Source of the DNA: Planctomycetales bacterium 10988
Lineage (GTDB): Bacteria > Planctomycetota > Planctomycetia > Pirellulales > Pb10988
Direction of reading: 5' to 3'
NCBI GenBank assembly: GCA_009664345.1
Contig: CP043547.1
Coordinates: 5,422,709-5,486,708 of the forward strand
Length of the DNA: 64,000 bases
Position numbers and translations under genes: made by a program
Shown: piece by piece, positions 8,631 to 17,301 of the stretch
How the letters are laid out: each line of letters opens with the position of its first letter
How positions within the stretch are numbered: position 1 is the stretch's first letter
The notes under the pieces: model-generated
What the model saw: only the letters and a program-made list of their open reading frames with translations
Database searches by the model: none
Told to the model about the DNA's origin: nothing

Positions 8631-10328
8631 ATGATGGATGGATATGATCGTCAGCTTGGTCAGGCCCGTCGAAGGTTGATGGGGCAGCTGTTTTTGAATC
8701 GATTGGGATGGTCGCTCTTTGCCATGCTTTTGATCGTCGCGGTGGCGGTGTTGATCAATCAATGGTTTGGAATTGTCGGGCTGAGCTTCGGGCAGATTTT
8801 GATTTGGCTTGGCATCGCCTTCGGTTCAGGAATCATTTTAGCGATAGGACTGGCCTGGTGGGGTCGACCCAATCAGCTTTCGGCAGCGATGGAGCTTGAT
8901 CAACGTTTTCAGTTGAAAGAACGTGTCTCTAGCCTACTTGCTCTGAGTGATGAAGACCGGCAATCTCCGGTTGGAGTGGCTTTGGCTCAGGATGTTCAGA
9001 ACCGCATTCAGCAGATTGAAGTTTCCCAAGGCTTCCCGTATCAGGTGAATTCCAATCTTTACCTAAGTGTCCTTCCGCTGGCATTGGCCTTTCTTTTCTG
9101 GCTAATTCCGCAACCTTCGCATGAAGAACCGGTCGAAACTCCGCTTGCGATGCAACAAAAGAAGGTGATCGCGGAGACCTCGAAAAAACTTTCGCAAAAG
9201 CTGGAAGCTCAGCGGAAAAAGGCGAAAGAAGAAGGCCTGGAGGAAATGGACGCCCTCTTGGAAGAACTGCAACGGGAAACCGAGAAACTTGCCAAAGGTG
9301 ACACCAAGTCCCGCGAAGAAGCCGCGAAGAAGCTGAGTAATTTGGCCAAGGAACTCTCCGAGCGTCAAAAACAACTTGGCAACTCGAAGGCGTTAAAGAA
9401 CCAGCTCAAACAACTTCAAGAGTTGGGTGAAGGGCCTGCCGACAAGTTTGCCGATGCGATGAAAGATGGAGATTTCAATCAGGCCAATCAAGAACTCAAA
9501 GACCTTCAAAAGAAACTCCAAGAGGGCAAGCTCGATCAAGAGGCCAAAGACAAAATGGCCAAACAGTTCGGCGAGATGAAAAAACAAATCGAAGAGATGG
9601 TCGCCGCTCAAGAGCAGCAAAAGAAACAGCTTGAAGCCGCCGCCAAACGTGCCCAAGAACAAGGCGATTGGGACGAAGTGGATCGCATTCAGCGACAGCT
9701 TGACCAGCTCGCCGAGCAAGAAGCTCAACGGAAGCAAATGCAAGAACTTGCCGACAAACTTCAACAAGCCCAGAAAAATCTGCAAGAAGGAAATGATCAA
9801 GCCGCCGCTCAACAACTTGCCGATGCCCAACAGCAGATGCAAGAGATGATGAACCAGGAAGGCCAAGCCGAGATGTTACAGGAAGCCCTTGATCAGCTCG
9901 AACTTGCCCAAGAGGGAATGATGAATCCAGGCGAAGGTGAAGGGCAAGAAGGTCAAATGCTCGCTCAACAAGGGGGCGAACAAGGTCAAGGCAACGGCCA
10001 GGGGCAAGGTCAAAACCCAGGCAATGGCCAAGGTCAAGGCATGGGGAACGGGCTAGGACGTGGCCCCGGTGCAGGTTTCCGGCCAGAAGACCAAGAAGAT
10101 ACCCAAACGCGGGAAACCCAAGTTCGCCAGCAAGTCGGCAAAGGAAAAGCCACAATCGCCGGCGAAGGTCCCAAAGGAGCCTACAAAGGAAAGACCTCAC
10201 AAGAAGTGCAGGAACAAATTGAATCCGAACGGCAAGAACTAGCCGATCCTGTCTCCGATCAGGTCTTACCAAGAAACATCCGTGATCACGCCAGAGAGTT
10301 CTTCGAAAACCTCCGCGAAGGGGATTAA
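8631..10328 (+). CDS. Large coiled-coil membrane protein, DUF4175-like architecture
   Basis: 565 residues. Two membrane spans near the N-terminus (about 24-47 and 51-77), the phrase AAMELDQRFQLKERVS (about 85-100), a third span (about 143-162), then about 280 residues of Q/K/E-rich coiled coil and a Gly/Gln-rich low-complexity stretch (about 440-490). This layout (two spans, helix, third span, long coiled coil) recalls DUF4175-type proteins that accompany BatA/MoxR clusters; one such cluster lies a few kilobases away on the other strand. AAGGAAG precedes the paired ATGs at 8631 and 8634; the second has the better spacing. Function unknown; a membrane-tethered mechanical or scaffold role is inference. 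Confidence 0.85.
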   Translation: MMDGYDRQLGQARRRLMGQLFLNRLGWSLFAMLLIVAVAVLINQWFGIVGLSFGQILIWLGIAFGSGIILAIGLAWWGRPNQLSAAMELDQRFQLKERVSSLLALSDEDRQSPVGVALAQDVQNRIQQIEVSQGFPYQVNSNLYLSVLPLALAFLFWLIPQPSHEEPVETPLAMQQKKVIAETSKKLSQKLEAQRKKAKEEGLEEMDALLEELQRETEKLAKGDTKSREEAAKKLSNLAKELSERQKQLGNSKALKNQLKQLQELGEGPADKFADAMKDGDFNQANQELKDLQKKLQEGKLDQEAKDKMAKQFGEMKKQIEEMVAAQEQQKKQLEAAAKRAQEQGDWDEVDRIQRQLDQLAEQEAQRKQMQELADKLQQAQKNLQEGNDQAAAQQLADAQQQMQEMMNQEGQAEMLQEALDQLELAQEGMMNPGEGEGQEGQMLAQQGGEQGQGNGQGQGQNPGNGQGQGMGNGLGRGPGAGFRPEDQEDTQTRETQVRQQVGKGKATIAGEGPKGAYKGKTSQEVQEQIESERQELADPVSDQVLPRNIRDHAREFFENLREGD

Positions 10329-10361
10329 GGTCGGATCGATGGCGGCGGACAACTCCGTCCG

Positions 10362-10613
10362 TTAGCCCCCTTTTTTGGGCAAGGTCACTGCATAGAGAAT
10401 GGTCACGGCTCCGGCACTCATCATGCTCCAAGCAACCCAATCTTCCGGCGACCAGCGAATCGGCGTAGGTTTCGGATCAGATCGTAAAAAGACCGATCCG
10501 GAAGGCTCTTCCGGTTTGCGTTCGATTCGTAAGACATATTCATCCACGAACAGACATTCTCCGCCTAAGATAACGGCGGCGATTCCTAAAGCGAGAAAGA
10601 AGGAGCGGATCAT
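10362..10613 (-). CDS. Small two-span membrane protein
   Basis: 83 residues from the ATG at 10613, chosen because GAGGA lies eight bases upstream; an ATG at 10628 adds five residues. Two hydrophobic segments (IRSFFLALGIAAVILGG near the start and AWSMMSAGAVTILYAV near the end) flank a charged middle with WSPEDWVAW. Both termini would be on the same side of the membrane. No family recognised. It ends close to the stop of the convergent coiled-coil gene. Confidence 0.75.
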   Translation of the reverse strand: MIRSFFLALGIAAVILGGECLFVDEYVLRIERKPEEPSGSVFLRSDPKPTPIRWSPEDWVAWSMMSAGAVTILYAVTLPKKGG

Positions 10614-11416
10614 AAGTCTATTCCTCATCCGACAAAGACAACCGAGGAGTTTCGAAAGAAGTTTGCCATTCGTGCCACACTCCTTATATCGACGTTCGAC
10701 TCAGCAGCTATGATTTTCCGCCGGAAAGGAAGGGTCTTGGCTGTGAAAGCGGAAAGAGGAATTGTATTGACTTTGACTATTCGATTGATAAGGCTAAGAT
10801 AATAGAGAAGTTCGGTTGTTTATGAAGTATAAATAAACCGAGGTAGACGAGGAGAACGCTCCTTTGACGACTCTTTCGTCTGGATTTGTTTGGAAATTCG
10901 TTGGCTGTGTCTTAGGAAAAGCTCCGAAAAAAGTCTTGAAAGGAACCTCGTTCCCCCTTAGGTAACTGTTGTTCGCTCGATTTGTGTATCTTATAATTCA
11001 TTGAGTAAGTGTATTACAATTAATCGATGAAATCCTCCTGATCGCAAGGAATGGATCGACTTCGTTTCCGAAGCATTCGAGAGGTCGTCGACACTGCCTT
11101 CTTGAAGTTACAGACCTTGACCAAAACGAGCTGATGTCTACAACACCCTAAAGACCGTTCGGGTCCCCCGACTCTACGACCAGTGATTGTTTTAATTCAA
11201 CTAAAGATACCCACAAACGTTTGAACCAATGTATCCCAGCGTACCCAATGTTTCATGAGGGGCTGATCAGGTAGTGATCGTGTTCAGCCAATTCCCCCCA
11301 AAAGGCGAGAGATTCTTCAGCTTGATACTCCTTAACCATGGGCACCCCGTGAAGAACCCTTTTCCTTTTTGCCTTCCTCAGGGCAGCAAGTCTCCTTTGC
11401 AAGATTAAGGTGCTCG
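10614..11416. other. Long noncoding leader region
   Basis: About 800 bases with no credible frame, ahead of the plus-strand regulator gene. It is AT-rich to about 11035, then mixed. It contains a good promoter (10969-10997) about 420 bases before the GTG start, and a structured patch at about 11258-11297 where GGCTGA pairs with TCAGCC and flanking G- and C-runs could lengthen the stem. It may be a long 5' leader or hold a small RNA; no known RNA family was recognised. Confidence 0.5.
10969..10997 (+). promoter_or_regulatory. Sigma-70-like promoter
   Basis: TTGTTC (10969-10974) and TATAAT (10992-10997) are separated by 17 bases, the optimal spacing, with a consensus -10. Transcription would start near 11004, about 410 bases before the regulator's start codon. 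Confidence 0.6.
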
Positions 11417-13159
11417 GTGAAAAAGCCTAACTTGCTAATCATTCAAAGCACGCCTCAACCGGATAACTCGCTCGTCGAGCAGTTCGCGGAGAGGTATCAT
11501 CCAGTCATTGTACGAAATGTGCTGCGTGGCGTTGCGAAGTTGCAACGTGAACGCTTTGCTGGAATTTTCGTTGAAGGTGGCCATCTCGACGAAGCCCTGC
11601 AAGCCGGACAATTTCTGCAATATGATTCGATCCTCAACCAGCTCCCGGATGGAATTTTAATGGTCGATCGTGCCCATCATGTTTATTGGGCCAATCGCCA
11701 ATTCCATGAATGGGTCAATGACGGCCAAGTGATCGGCAAGGTCTTGGAAGACCTCCTCGGTAGTTACGAAGTCATCAGTAACGACCCGCTGCCGCTGCAA
11801 ACCGCTTATCAAAAGCGAGAGCCGACCGTTTCGACTTTACGCGGGGAAAATCATTATTTCCAAATGTATGCTTGCCCGCATTGGGAATCATGTGGGGAAC
11901 TTCCCGAAGAGGAGAAGTCCGATTTTCTGATTCTTGTTTTGCGGGACATTACGACCGAATACGAGCAGCAACGCAAACTCGTTGCTATTCACCGGGCCGG
12001 AATCGAACTGGCAAATCTCTCCGGTGACGATCTGACTTTGATGACCGTCGAAGAACGGGTGGAATTGCTCAAAGACAATATTCTTCACTTCACGCGAGAC
12101 TTGCTGAAATTTGACGTCATTGAAATTCGGCTGCTGGAAGAAAAGTCGGGAAAGCTCGAACCGTTACTTACCCACAACATGAAAGAGGCCGCTGCCCAAC
12201 GGTCGCTCTATGCTTGTGAAGAAGGAAACGGAGTCACCGGCTGGGTTGCCGCCACGGGGCGAAGTTATCTCTGTGAAGACACCCGTACGGATGGATTGTA
12301 CCTCGACGGGGCGGAATGCGGGGCGTTGAGTTCGCTGACCGTGCCGCTCTTTGCCTGTGATGAAGTTGTCGGGACGTTTAATGTCGAAAGTCCCGAAGTC
12401 AGTGCTTTTTCCGAAAGCGATTTGCAGTTTTTGGAAGTCTTTGCTCGCGATGTCGCGGCAGCCCTGCATACTTTAGAACTTCTCACTGCTGAAAAGATTC
12501 ATGCCGTCGCCCGCGGGGTCGAAGCGATCCACGGCGAAGTCGCCCGGCCGATTGACGAAATTCTCAACGATGCGGTGACGGTCATTGAAAAGCAACATAA
12601 CTCCGGCGACGTCGATCCAGCCATCATCGAGCGACTCCGCCGTATCGTCCGCAACGCCCGCGATATCAAAGTCGTCATCCAAGAAGTCGGTCGCAAGATG
12701 ACCCCTTCGAAGGCGTTGCCTAGTCCTGGGGAACATTCCGACGAGACCCGAACGCGAAAATCTCGTGTCCTGGTCGTGGATAAAGAAGAGTGGGTCCGCG
12801 ACGATGCCCACCGGATGCTGGAGCCATTTGGCTATGTGGTCGAGACGGCCCACAATGGGGAAGAAGCCCTCTCAATGGCCAGCCTTTATACTTACGATGT
12901 GATTATCTCTGACATCAAGCTGCCGGATATGTCGGGCTATCGACTACTCTGTGCCTTGCAGGAACGCCTCCCGGAAGTGCCGATGATTTTGGTAACAGGC
13001 TTTGGCTATGATGCCGGCCACTCCATCGTCAAAGCTCGCCAAGCAGGACTCAAAAGCTTCCTCTACAAACCTTTCCAGCGTGAACGCCTCATCTCCGAAA
13101 TCGAAGACGTCCAGCCCCTTCCCGGCCAAGGCAATCGCCCTTCCACTCAAATCACTTAA
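11417..13159 (+). CDS. PAS-GAF-receiver regulatory protein lacking a kinase ATPase domain
   Basis: 580 residues from a GTG at 11417 that has AAGG six bases upstream; an in-frame TTG at 11369 is less likely. Order (numbered from that TTG; subtract 16): an N-terminal receiver-like fold without clear phosphorylation residues (20-85), a PAS domain (87-197), a GAF domain (225-370), a helical segment with a His in EAIHGEVARP (385-395), and a typical receiver domain (465-580) with D515 as phosphoacceptor in SDIKLPD, T543 and K567 in LYKPF. No HATPase_c domain and no DNA-binding domain follow, so it cannot phosphorylate itself in the usual way. It probably takes phosphate from another kinase and acts through protein contacts. 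No partner gene is adjacent. Confidence 0.88.
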   Translation: MKKPNLLIIQSTPQPDNSLVEQFAERYHPVIVRNVLRGVAKLQRERFAGIFVEGGHLDEALQAGQFLQYDSILNQLPDGILMVDRAHHVYWANRQFHEWVNDGQVIGKVLEDLLGSYEVISNDPLPLQTAYQKREPTVSTLRGENHYFQMYACPHWESCGELPEEEKSDFLILVLRDITTEYEQQRKLVAIHRAGIELANLSGDDLTLMTVEERVELLKDNILHFTRDLLKFDVIEIRLLEEKSGKLEPLLTHNMKEAAAQRSLYACEEGNGVTGWVAATGRSYLCEDTRTDGLYLDGAECGALSSLTVPLFACDEVVGTFNVESPEVSAFSESDLQFLEVFARDVAAALHTLELLTAEKIHAVARGVEAIHGEVARPIDEILNDAVTVIEKQHNSGDVDPAIIERLRRIVRNARDIKVVIQEVGRKMTPSKALPSPGEHSDETRTRKSRVLVVDKEEWVRDDAHRMLEPFGYVVETAHNGEEALSMASLYTYDVIISDIKLPDMSGYRLLCALQERLPEVPMILVTGFGYDAGHSIVKARQAGLKSFLYKPFQRERLISEIEDVQPLPGQGNRPSTQIT

Positions 13160-13182
13160 AAGATTGCTGCAAACGATTTATC

Positions 13183-13195
13183 AAAAGCACTTTTT
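13183..13195. repeat. Short near-palindromic word, copy 1
   Basis: AAAAGCACTTTTT in the 54-base gap between two convergent genes. The same word or its complement recurs at 16213, 46389 and 52154. A hairpin with an A/T stem would be weak, but the flanking T-run could act as a terminator on either strand. Confidence 0.6.
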
Positions 13196-13213
13196 GGTTT
13201 TCAAAGTCTTCCG

Positions 13214-15250
13214 CTAAACACGGACCCGCTTGTTATAAAAGAACCACTCCGCTAACAGAATCAAAGCGAGCGGCACCAGCAGATAGCGATACCCTTCGAT
13301 GCGGTGGCTTTGACGAAATTCTTGAGAAGCAACCTCGACATACCCGATCTGCACTTCTTGCTCAGGCTTCAAATCGCTCTCTTGATCATTGAAAAGATTG
13401 ACCGCAAAGTGCGTTTGGCGGTTCTCTCCCCAATTGACTTGATACGCACCAAGCTGTTCCGTTTCGACGAAATCAAACGTATTCCGCCGGTTTCGTTCGA
13501 CTTCCACGGTCTGGCCATTTGGTAAATGGACCTCGATCGTATCGACGACCGCAGGGCCTCGCAACGAAATCGGAGCACCCGGCGGCACGGAGTTCGAGTT
13601 GAGCGACTCTTCTCCACCTCCGAAGTATCGCAACAGTTGATAGACAAAGACCGGGAAGCTAGGACGCAATGGCCAGTTCGTCCCCCAACCGTCATTTTCG
13701 GTGACGATCGGAAAAGCCAAGACGGCGTCTTGAAATCCCCCTCGCGGGGCAATGCTGAGGAGCGAGCCGAGATTCGCTTCGATCAAAGTCCGCGTTCCCG
13801 CTGGGCCTTCCAGATTCGTCATCGCTTCCAAAATCACGACATCGTCTAACTGCACAAACCGCAACAAAGGATGCGAGCGATCCAAGTCAATGATCCCCGG
13901 CCCCCCTGCTGGTTCACCATGACTCCAGGCATCGGAAGGTATTTCATTGATAAAGAAGGTATTCGCAGGCGGAAGTTCCTCCGGCCGGCAGCGATCGAAA
14001 ATGACCAGATCGTAACGTCCGCTGCTGGCGAGTTCTCGATAGTCCTCTGCCTTCAAAACCTCTGGGGAAAGCACTTCCACTTCCGAAATCTTCTTCGAAA
14101 GCTCGGTCCGCAAACAGTACAACAGCGGGCTATTTCCCGACGTGACAACCAAAACGCGACCGGCTCGCGGCGGATTGATCACGGCCCAAGCCCGGTTGTC
14201 AGCCAGGAAAGGATCGTCTTGCACAATGCGGGCTTCGATCACTCCCTCTTCAAAGTTCCGCAACTGAAAGACCAACCCTGCATAGTACGTAACAAGCTGG
14301 GACTCCGCCGAAGGAAGCGAGGCATCCGCTTCTGGGTCCGTTTCTTGGGGATTTGGCTTTCGATCCGGTTTTCCGGGGACATTCACAGACTGAACGCCGA
14401 TCAACTCCCCTTGATGATAAAGTTCAACCTCGACGGTTTTGGCTTCCGCATGATAGTTGTGGAGCCGGACAAACGCCTGCATCTCGTCGGGCCGTTCGGA
14501 ATTGCGTTCCACCCGAAAGGCGATGATGCCGACGTTCTTCGCCCGATCCGAACCGATGGGGATATAGCGAGGTTCCAAATGTTCCAACGAAAAATTCGGC
14601 GGCTCAAAGTTGCCATCACTAAAGAGATAGACCGTCGCAGGCATCGGCTGAGCGATTTGAGCATCCGATAGATCGAAAGCACTTCGCCCTGGATTCGCAA
14701 GACCTGCCGAAACTTTCAAGGCATCTTCGAGGTCCGTCGGGCGTGGAGAGCCTTCGATCTCGCGAATCTTCCGCTTCAGCTCGCTACGATTCTTGGTGAA
14801 AGTCTGTTCGACTTGAGCACGATCAGAAAAGCTGACCACCATCGCCGCGGCATCGGTAGGCATATTATCCACATATCGCAAGGCCGCCTCTTTCGCCAAC
14901 GCCAGGCGTTCGCCTTCTTCCTCCTCCGTTGACATGCTCGCGGAGCGATCGATGAGAAAGATGAAACGCTCCCCGATCAGTTGGGTCCCTCGCCACTGCG
15001 GGCCAGCCAAGGCAAAGAGAAGGAGGAGCAAAAAGAGGAGTTGCAACAAAAGCAGAAGGTTTTGCCTCAGCCGCTGAAAGAGCGAATTGACGTGCAAATC
15101 CTCAACGGTCTTTTTCCAAAGAAACGTGCTGGGCACCTCGACCGGCGTGCGGCGGAGCTTCAAAAAATAGAGTGCCACCAAAAGCAGCGGCAAGGCCAAA
15201 GCGATCAGCCACGGCAGGAAAGGAAGCGATGATTGCCAACTGGGAAACAT
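13214..15250 (-). CDS. BatA-type von Willebrand factor A membrane protein
   Basis: 678 residues. Two membrane spans at the start (10-31 and 63-83) separated by a segment with RRTPVEVPSTFLW, the BatA N-terminal domain, then a von Willebrand A domain with the metal site DRSAS (101-105), a large extracytoplasmic region (about 290-640), and a last span (about 650-670). Metal-dependent adhesion domains of this kind bind partner proteins. Its ATG overlaps the stop of the DUF58 gene by one base (TAATG), so the two are translationally coupled. With the MoxR ATPase upstream this forms a Bat-like operon, thought to serve envelope assembly or stress tolerance; the target here is unknown. Confidence 0.9.
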   Translation of the reverse strand: MFPSWQSSLPFLPWLIALALPLLLVALYFLKLRRTPVEVPSTFLWKKTVEDLHVNSLFQRLRQNLLLLLQLLFLLLLLFALAGPQWRGTQLIGERFIFLIDRSASMSTEEEEGERLALAKEAALRYVDNMPTDAAAMVVSFSDRAQVEQTFTKNRSELKRKIREIEGSPRPTDLEDALKVSAGLANPGRSAFDLSDAQIAQPMPATVYLFSDGNFEPPNFSLEHLEPRYIPIGSDRAKNVGIIAFRVERNSERPDEMQAFVRLHNYHAEAKTVEVELYHQGELIGVQSVNVPGKPDRKPNPQETDPEADASLPSAESQLVTYYAGLVFQLRNFEEGVIEARIVQDDPFLADNRAWAVINPPRAGRVLVVTSGNSPLLYCLRTELSKKISEVEVLSPEVLKAEDYRELASSGRYDLVIFDRCRPEELPPANTFFINEIPSDAWSHGEPAGGPGIIDLDRSHPLLRFVQLDDVVILEAMTNLEGPAGTRTLIEANLGSLLSIAPRGGFQDAVLAFPIVTENDGWGTNWPLRPSFPVFVYQLLRYFGGGEESLNSNSVPPGAPISLRGPAVVDTIEVHLPNGQTVEVERNRRNTFDFVETEQLGAYQVNWGENRQTHFAVNLFNDQESDLKPEQEVQIGYVEVASQEFRQSHRIEGYRYLLVPLALILLAEWFFYNKRVRV

Positions 15251-16173
15251 TAGCGGACCAACCCTCGTTGACGTAAGTACTGGGTAATGATTTGTTCGAA
15301 CGGCTGATCGGTGCGGGCCATCAGATGCACCATCCCTCGTTTCATGCAGAAGGTGCGAAGGCTCTCCACGAAGTTGGCAAGCGTTCGTCGATAGCGTTCA
15401 TACAGTGCGGAAGAAGCGGTGATTTCGGCGATGTCGCCGTCTTCGCAGTCGACCAACTTTAGGTCACCTTGCAAGGCCGGCTCCAACTCCTCGGGCGAAA
15501 GCAACTGAATGACATAGGCATCCATTCGCTGAGCGACGAGATAACGTAACGCCTCTTCGAAACCATTTTTATCCATAAAATCACTGATGACGACGACAAT
15601 GCCTGGGCCGGGATGACGGAGACAAAATCGCTTAATTCCTGTCGTCAGGTCCGTGCTTCCATCCGGCTCCAAATTCTGAAGATAATCCAACATCCGCCAT
15701 AAACTGGCTCGGCCACGCAGTGCGGGAGATCGCCGCGTGACACTTTGATTCATCGTCTCGATCACCACGCGATCCGATTGCGTGAGCCCGATAAACCCGA
15801 GGGCGGCAGCGATTTGCTTGGCGTATTGCAACTTCGTCGGCTCCCCGAAATCCATCGAACGGCTGGTATCGATCAGGGTATAAAAATGGAGGTCTTCCTC
15901 TTCCAGAAACAGTTTGAGGAAGAGTTTGTCCAAGCGAGCATAGAGATTCCAATCGATAAAACGAAGGTCGTCCCCTTTGACATAGTTGCGAAAATCGGCG
16001 AACTCAACGCTTTGACCTCTGCGCTTGCTGCGACGTTCCCCTTTCAGGCGACCTCTGAGAACCTTGCGGCTGACGAGTTCCATCTGTTCGAGCCGAGCCA
16101 AAAACTCCGGAGCCAACAGCGTATTAGCTCGGGGACTGGCGGAAGCAGCAGATTGAGGGGTGTCGGAAGCCAT
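15250..16173 (-). CDS. DUF58 domain protein
   Basis: 307 residues. The DUF58 core is clear: RRSKRRGQSVEFADFRNYVKGDD-type stretch at about 47-70, then DWNLYARLDKLFLKLF and a von Willebrand-like fold with DTSRSM (about 108-113) as metal site. Proteins of this family work with MoxR ATPases and BatA-like proteins, probably as a cytoplasmic adaptor. The stop overlaps the BatA start (TAATG), and the start lies about 60 bases after the MoxR stop, so one transcript from MoxR through BatA is likely. Confidence 0.93.
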   Translation of the reverse strand: MASDTPQSAASASPRANTLLAPEFLARLEQMELVSRKVLRGRLKGERRSKRRGQSVEFADFRNYVKGDDLRFIDWNLYARLDKLFLKLFLEEEDLHFYTLIDTSRSMDFGEPTKLQYAKQIAAALGFIGLTQSDRVVIETMNQSVTRRSPALRGRASLWRMLDYLQNLEPDGSTDLTTGIKRFCLRHPGPGIVVVISDFMDKNGFEEALRYLVAQRMDAYVIQLLSPEELEPALQGDLKLVDCEDGDIAEITASSALYERYRRTLANFVESLRTFCMKRGMVHLMARTDQPFEQIITQYLRQRGLVR

Positions 16174-16187
16174 ACGTTGAATTACCT

Positions 16188-16226
16188 AAAAAGCGATTTT
16201 TGTATTGATGTTAAAAAGTGCTTTTT
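16188..16226. repeat. Paired A/T palindromes between moxR and the DUF58 gene (copy 2 of the word)
   Basis: AAAAAGCGATTTTT (16188-16201) and AAAAAGTGCTTTTT (16213-16226) are separated by 11 bases containing GTATTGATG. The spacer on the other side of moxR (17262-17301) has the same build: A-run, CTTTTTGTATT, then TTAAAAACTACTTTTTA. The two spacers look like copies of one element. Confidence 0.55.
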
Positions 16227-16233
16227 ACAATGA

Positions 16234-17238
16234 TTAACTCTCTGCCTTTTCGGGAACATGTTCCAAAATCTGGACAAGAACTTGATCGGGTTGAATGCCT
16301 TCGGCTTGAGCTTCGAAGTTCAAGAGCACGCGATGCCGCATTGCGGGCAGGAAGACATTGCGGACATCTTCAAAGCTCACATTATAACGGCCTTCCAGCA
16401 AGGCACGGACTTTGGCACAAAGGGCGATGGTTTGTGCTCCCCGCGGAGACGAACCCCAGCGGAGATATTGATTGGTGGCCGGAGCCGCGTAGGGGCCTTC
16501 CGGATGGGTCGCGAGCGTGAGCCGTACAATATAGTCTTGCACATGCTGAGCGAGGAGGACTTCGCGGATGAGGCCTTGCCATTTGAGGATCTCTTCGCCA
16601 TTCATCGCCGGAGTGACCGTTGTGCGAATGCCGCGAGTGGTTCGTTCAATGATGGTATTGAGCTCTTCTCGCGTGCTGTAGCCGACGACAAGCTTGAACA
16701 GGAAACGGTCAAGCTGGGCTTCGGGGAGGGGATAAGTTCCTTCTTGCTCAATCGGGTTCTGCGTGGCCATGACAAAAAACGGTTTTTGCAATCGATAGAT
16801 TTTTCCCCCGACCGTGACGGAGCCTTCTTGCATCGCTTCTAAAAGGGCACTTTGCGTCTTGGGCGTGGCCCGGTTGATTTCATCCGCCAGGCAGATTTGC
16901 GTAAAGATCGGACCTTGCTGAAACTCGAAGACCCGCTTTCCCTCCGGCGTTTCACTGACCATGTTGGTGCCAAGAATGTCCGCTGGCATCAGGTCCGGGG
17001 TAAACTGAATCCGGTTGAAGTCGAGCTTCAGTGCTTCCGACAGAGTCCGCACTAGCAAGGTTTTTCCCAAGCCGGGAACGCCTTCGAGCAGACAGTGGCC
17101 GCCGACGAAAAGACAGGTCAGCACGCCGTGGAGGATCTCTTCATGTCCGACAATCACGCTGGCAAGCTGTTCACGAACCGCTTGATACCTCTGACCAAAT
17201 TCTTCGGCTCGTTCCTGAATGGAATCCGCAACACTCAT
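16234..17238 (-). CDS. MoxR-family AAA+ ATPase
   Basis: 334 residues from the ATG at 17238, with AAGGA eight bases upstream; a GTG six bases earlier is a worse start. Walker A GVPGLGKT (53-60) and Walker B ICLADE (115-120) are intact, with the sensor-1 phrase VMATQNP and an arginine-finger region (PEAQLDRFLFK) further on. It hydrolyses ATP to remodel or activate partners carrying von Willebrand domains, here the adjacent DUF58 and BatA-like proteins and the larger protein encoded upstream. All four genes lie in the same direction with short gaps. Confidence 0.95.
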   Translation of the reverse strand: MSVADSIQERAEEFGQRYQAVREQLASVIVGHEEILHGVLTCLFVGGHCLLEGVPGLGKTLLVRTLSEALKLDFNRIQFTPDLMPADILGTNMVSETPEGKRVFEFQQGPIFTQICLADEINRATPKTQSALLEAMQEGSVTVGGKIYRLQKPFFVMATQNPIEQEGTYPLPEAQLDRFLFKLVVGYSTREELNTIIERTTRGIRTTVTPAMNGEEILKWQGLIREVLLAQHVQDYIVRLTLATHPEGPYAAPATNQYLRWGSSPRGAQTIALCAKVRALLEGRYNVSFEDVRNVFLPAMRHRVLLNFEAQAEGIQPDQVLVQILEHVPEKAES

Positions 17239-17261
17239 GCACACGATCCTTTCGACTATTC

Positions 17262-17301
17262 GAAAATTGCTTTTTGTATTCTCTTTTAAAAACTACTTTT
17301 T
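17262..17301. repeat. Spacer repeat between the large von Willebrand gene and moxR
   Basis: AAAATTGCTTTTTGTATT followed by TTAAAAACTACTTTTTA. It parallels the element at 16188-16226 base by base in most positions and overlaps the last codons of the upstream gene (KK-stop). Confidence 0.5.

Noticed and set aside
9100-10440. Long minus-strand open frames opposite the coiled-coil gene
   Set aside because: They are antisense shadows of a Q/K/E-rich repeat-like coding region and have no start signals or recognisable fold.
11147-11165. GACC-GTTCG-GGTC, resembling a tRNA T-arm
   Set aside because: The stem is only four pairs and no D-arm, anticodon arm or acceptor stem lies at the right distance.
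11255-11300. Stretch beginning GGGGCTGAT, like the 5' end of a tmRNA
   Set aside because: Only the first nine bases match; what follows differs from tmRNA and the space where the rest should lie is coding.
14865-14873. TTATCCACA, a consensus DnaA box
   Set aside because: It is isolated, lies inside the BatA-type gene, and no cluster of boxes or AT-rich unwinding region surrounds it.
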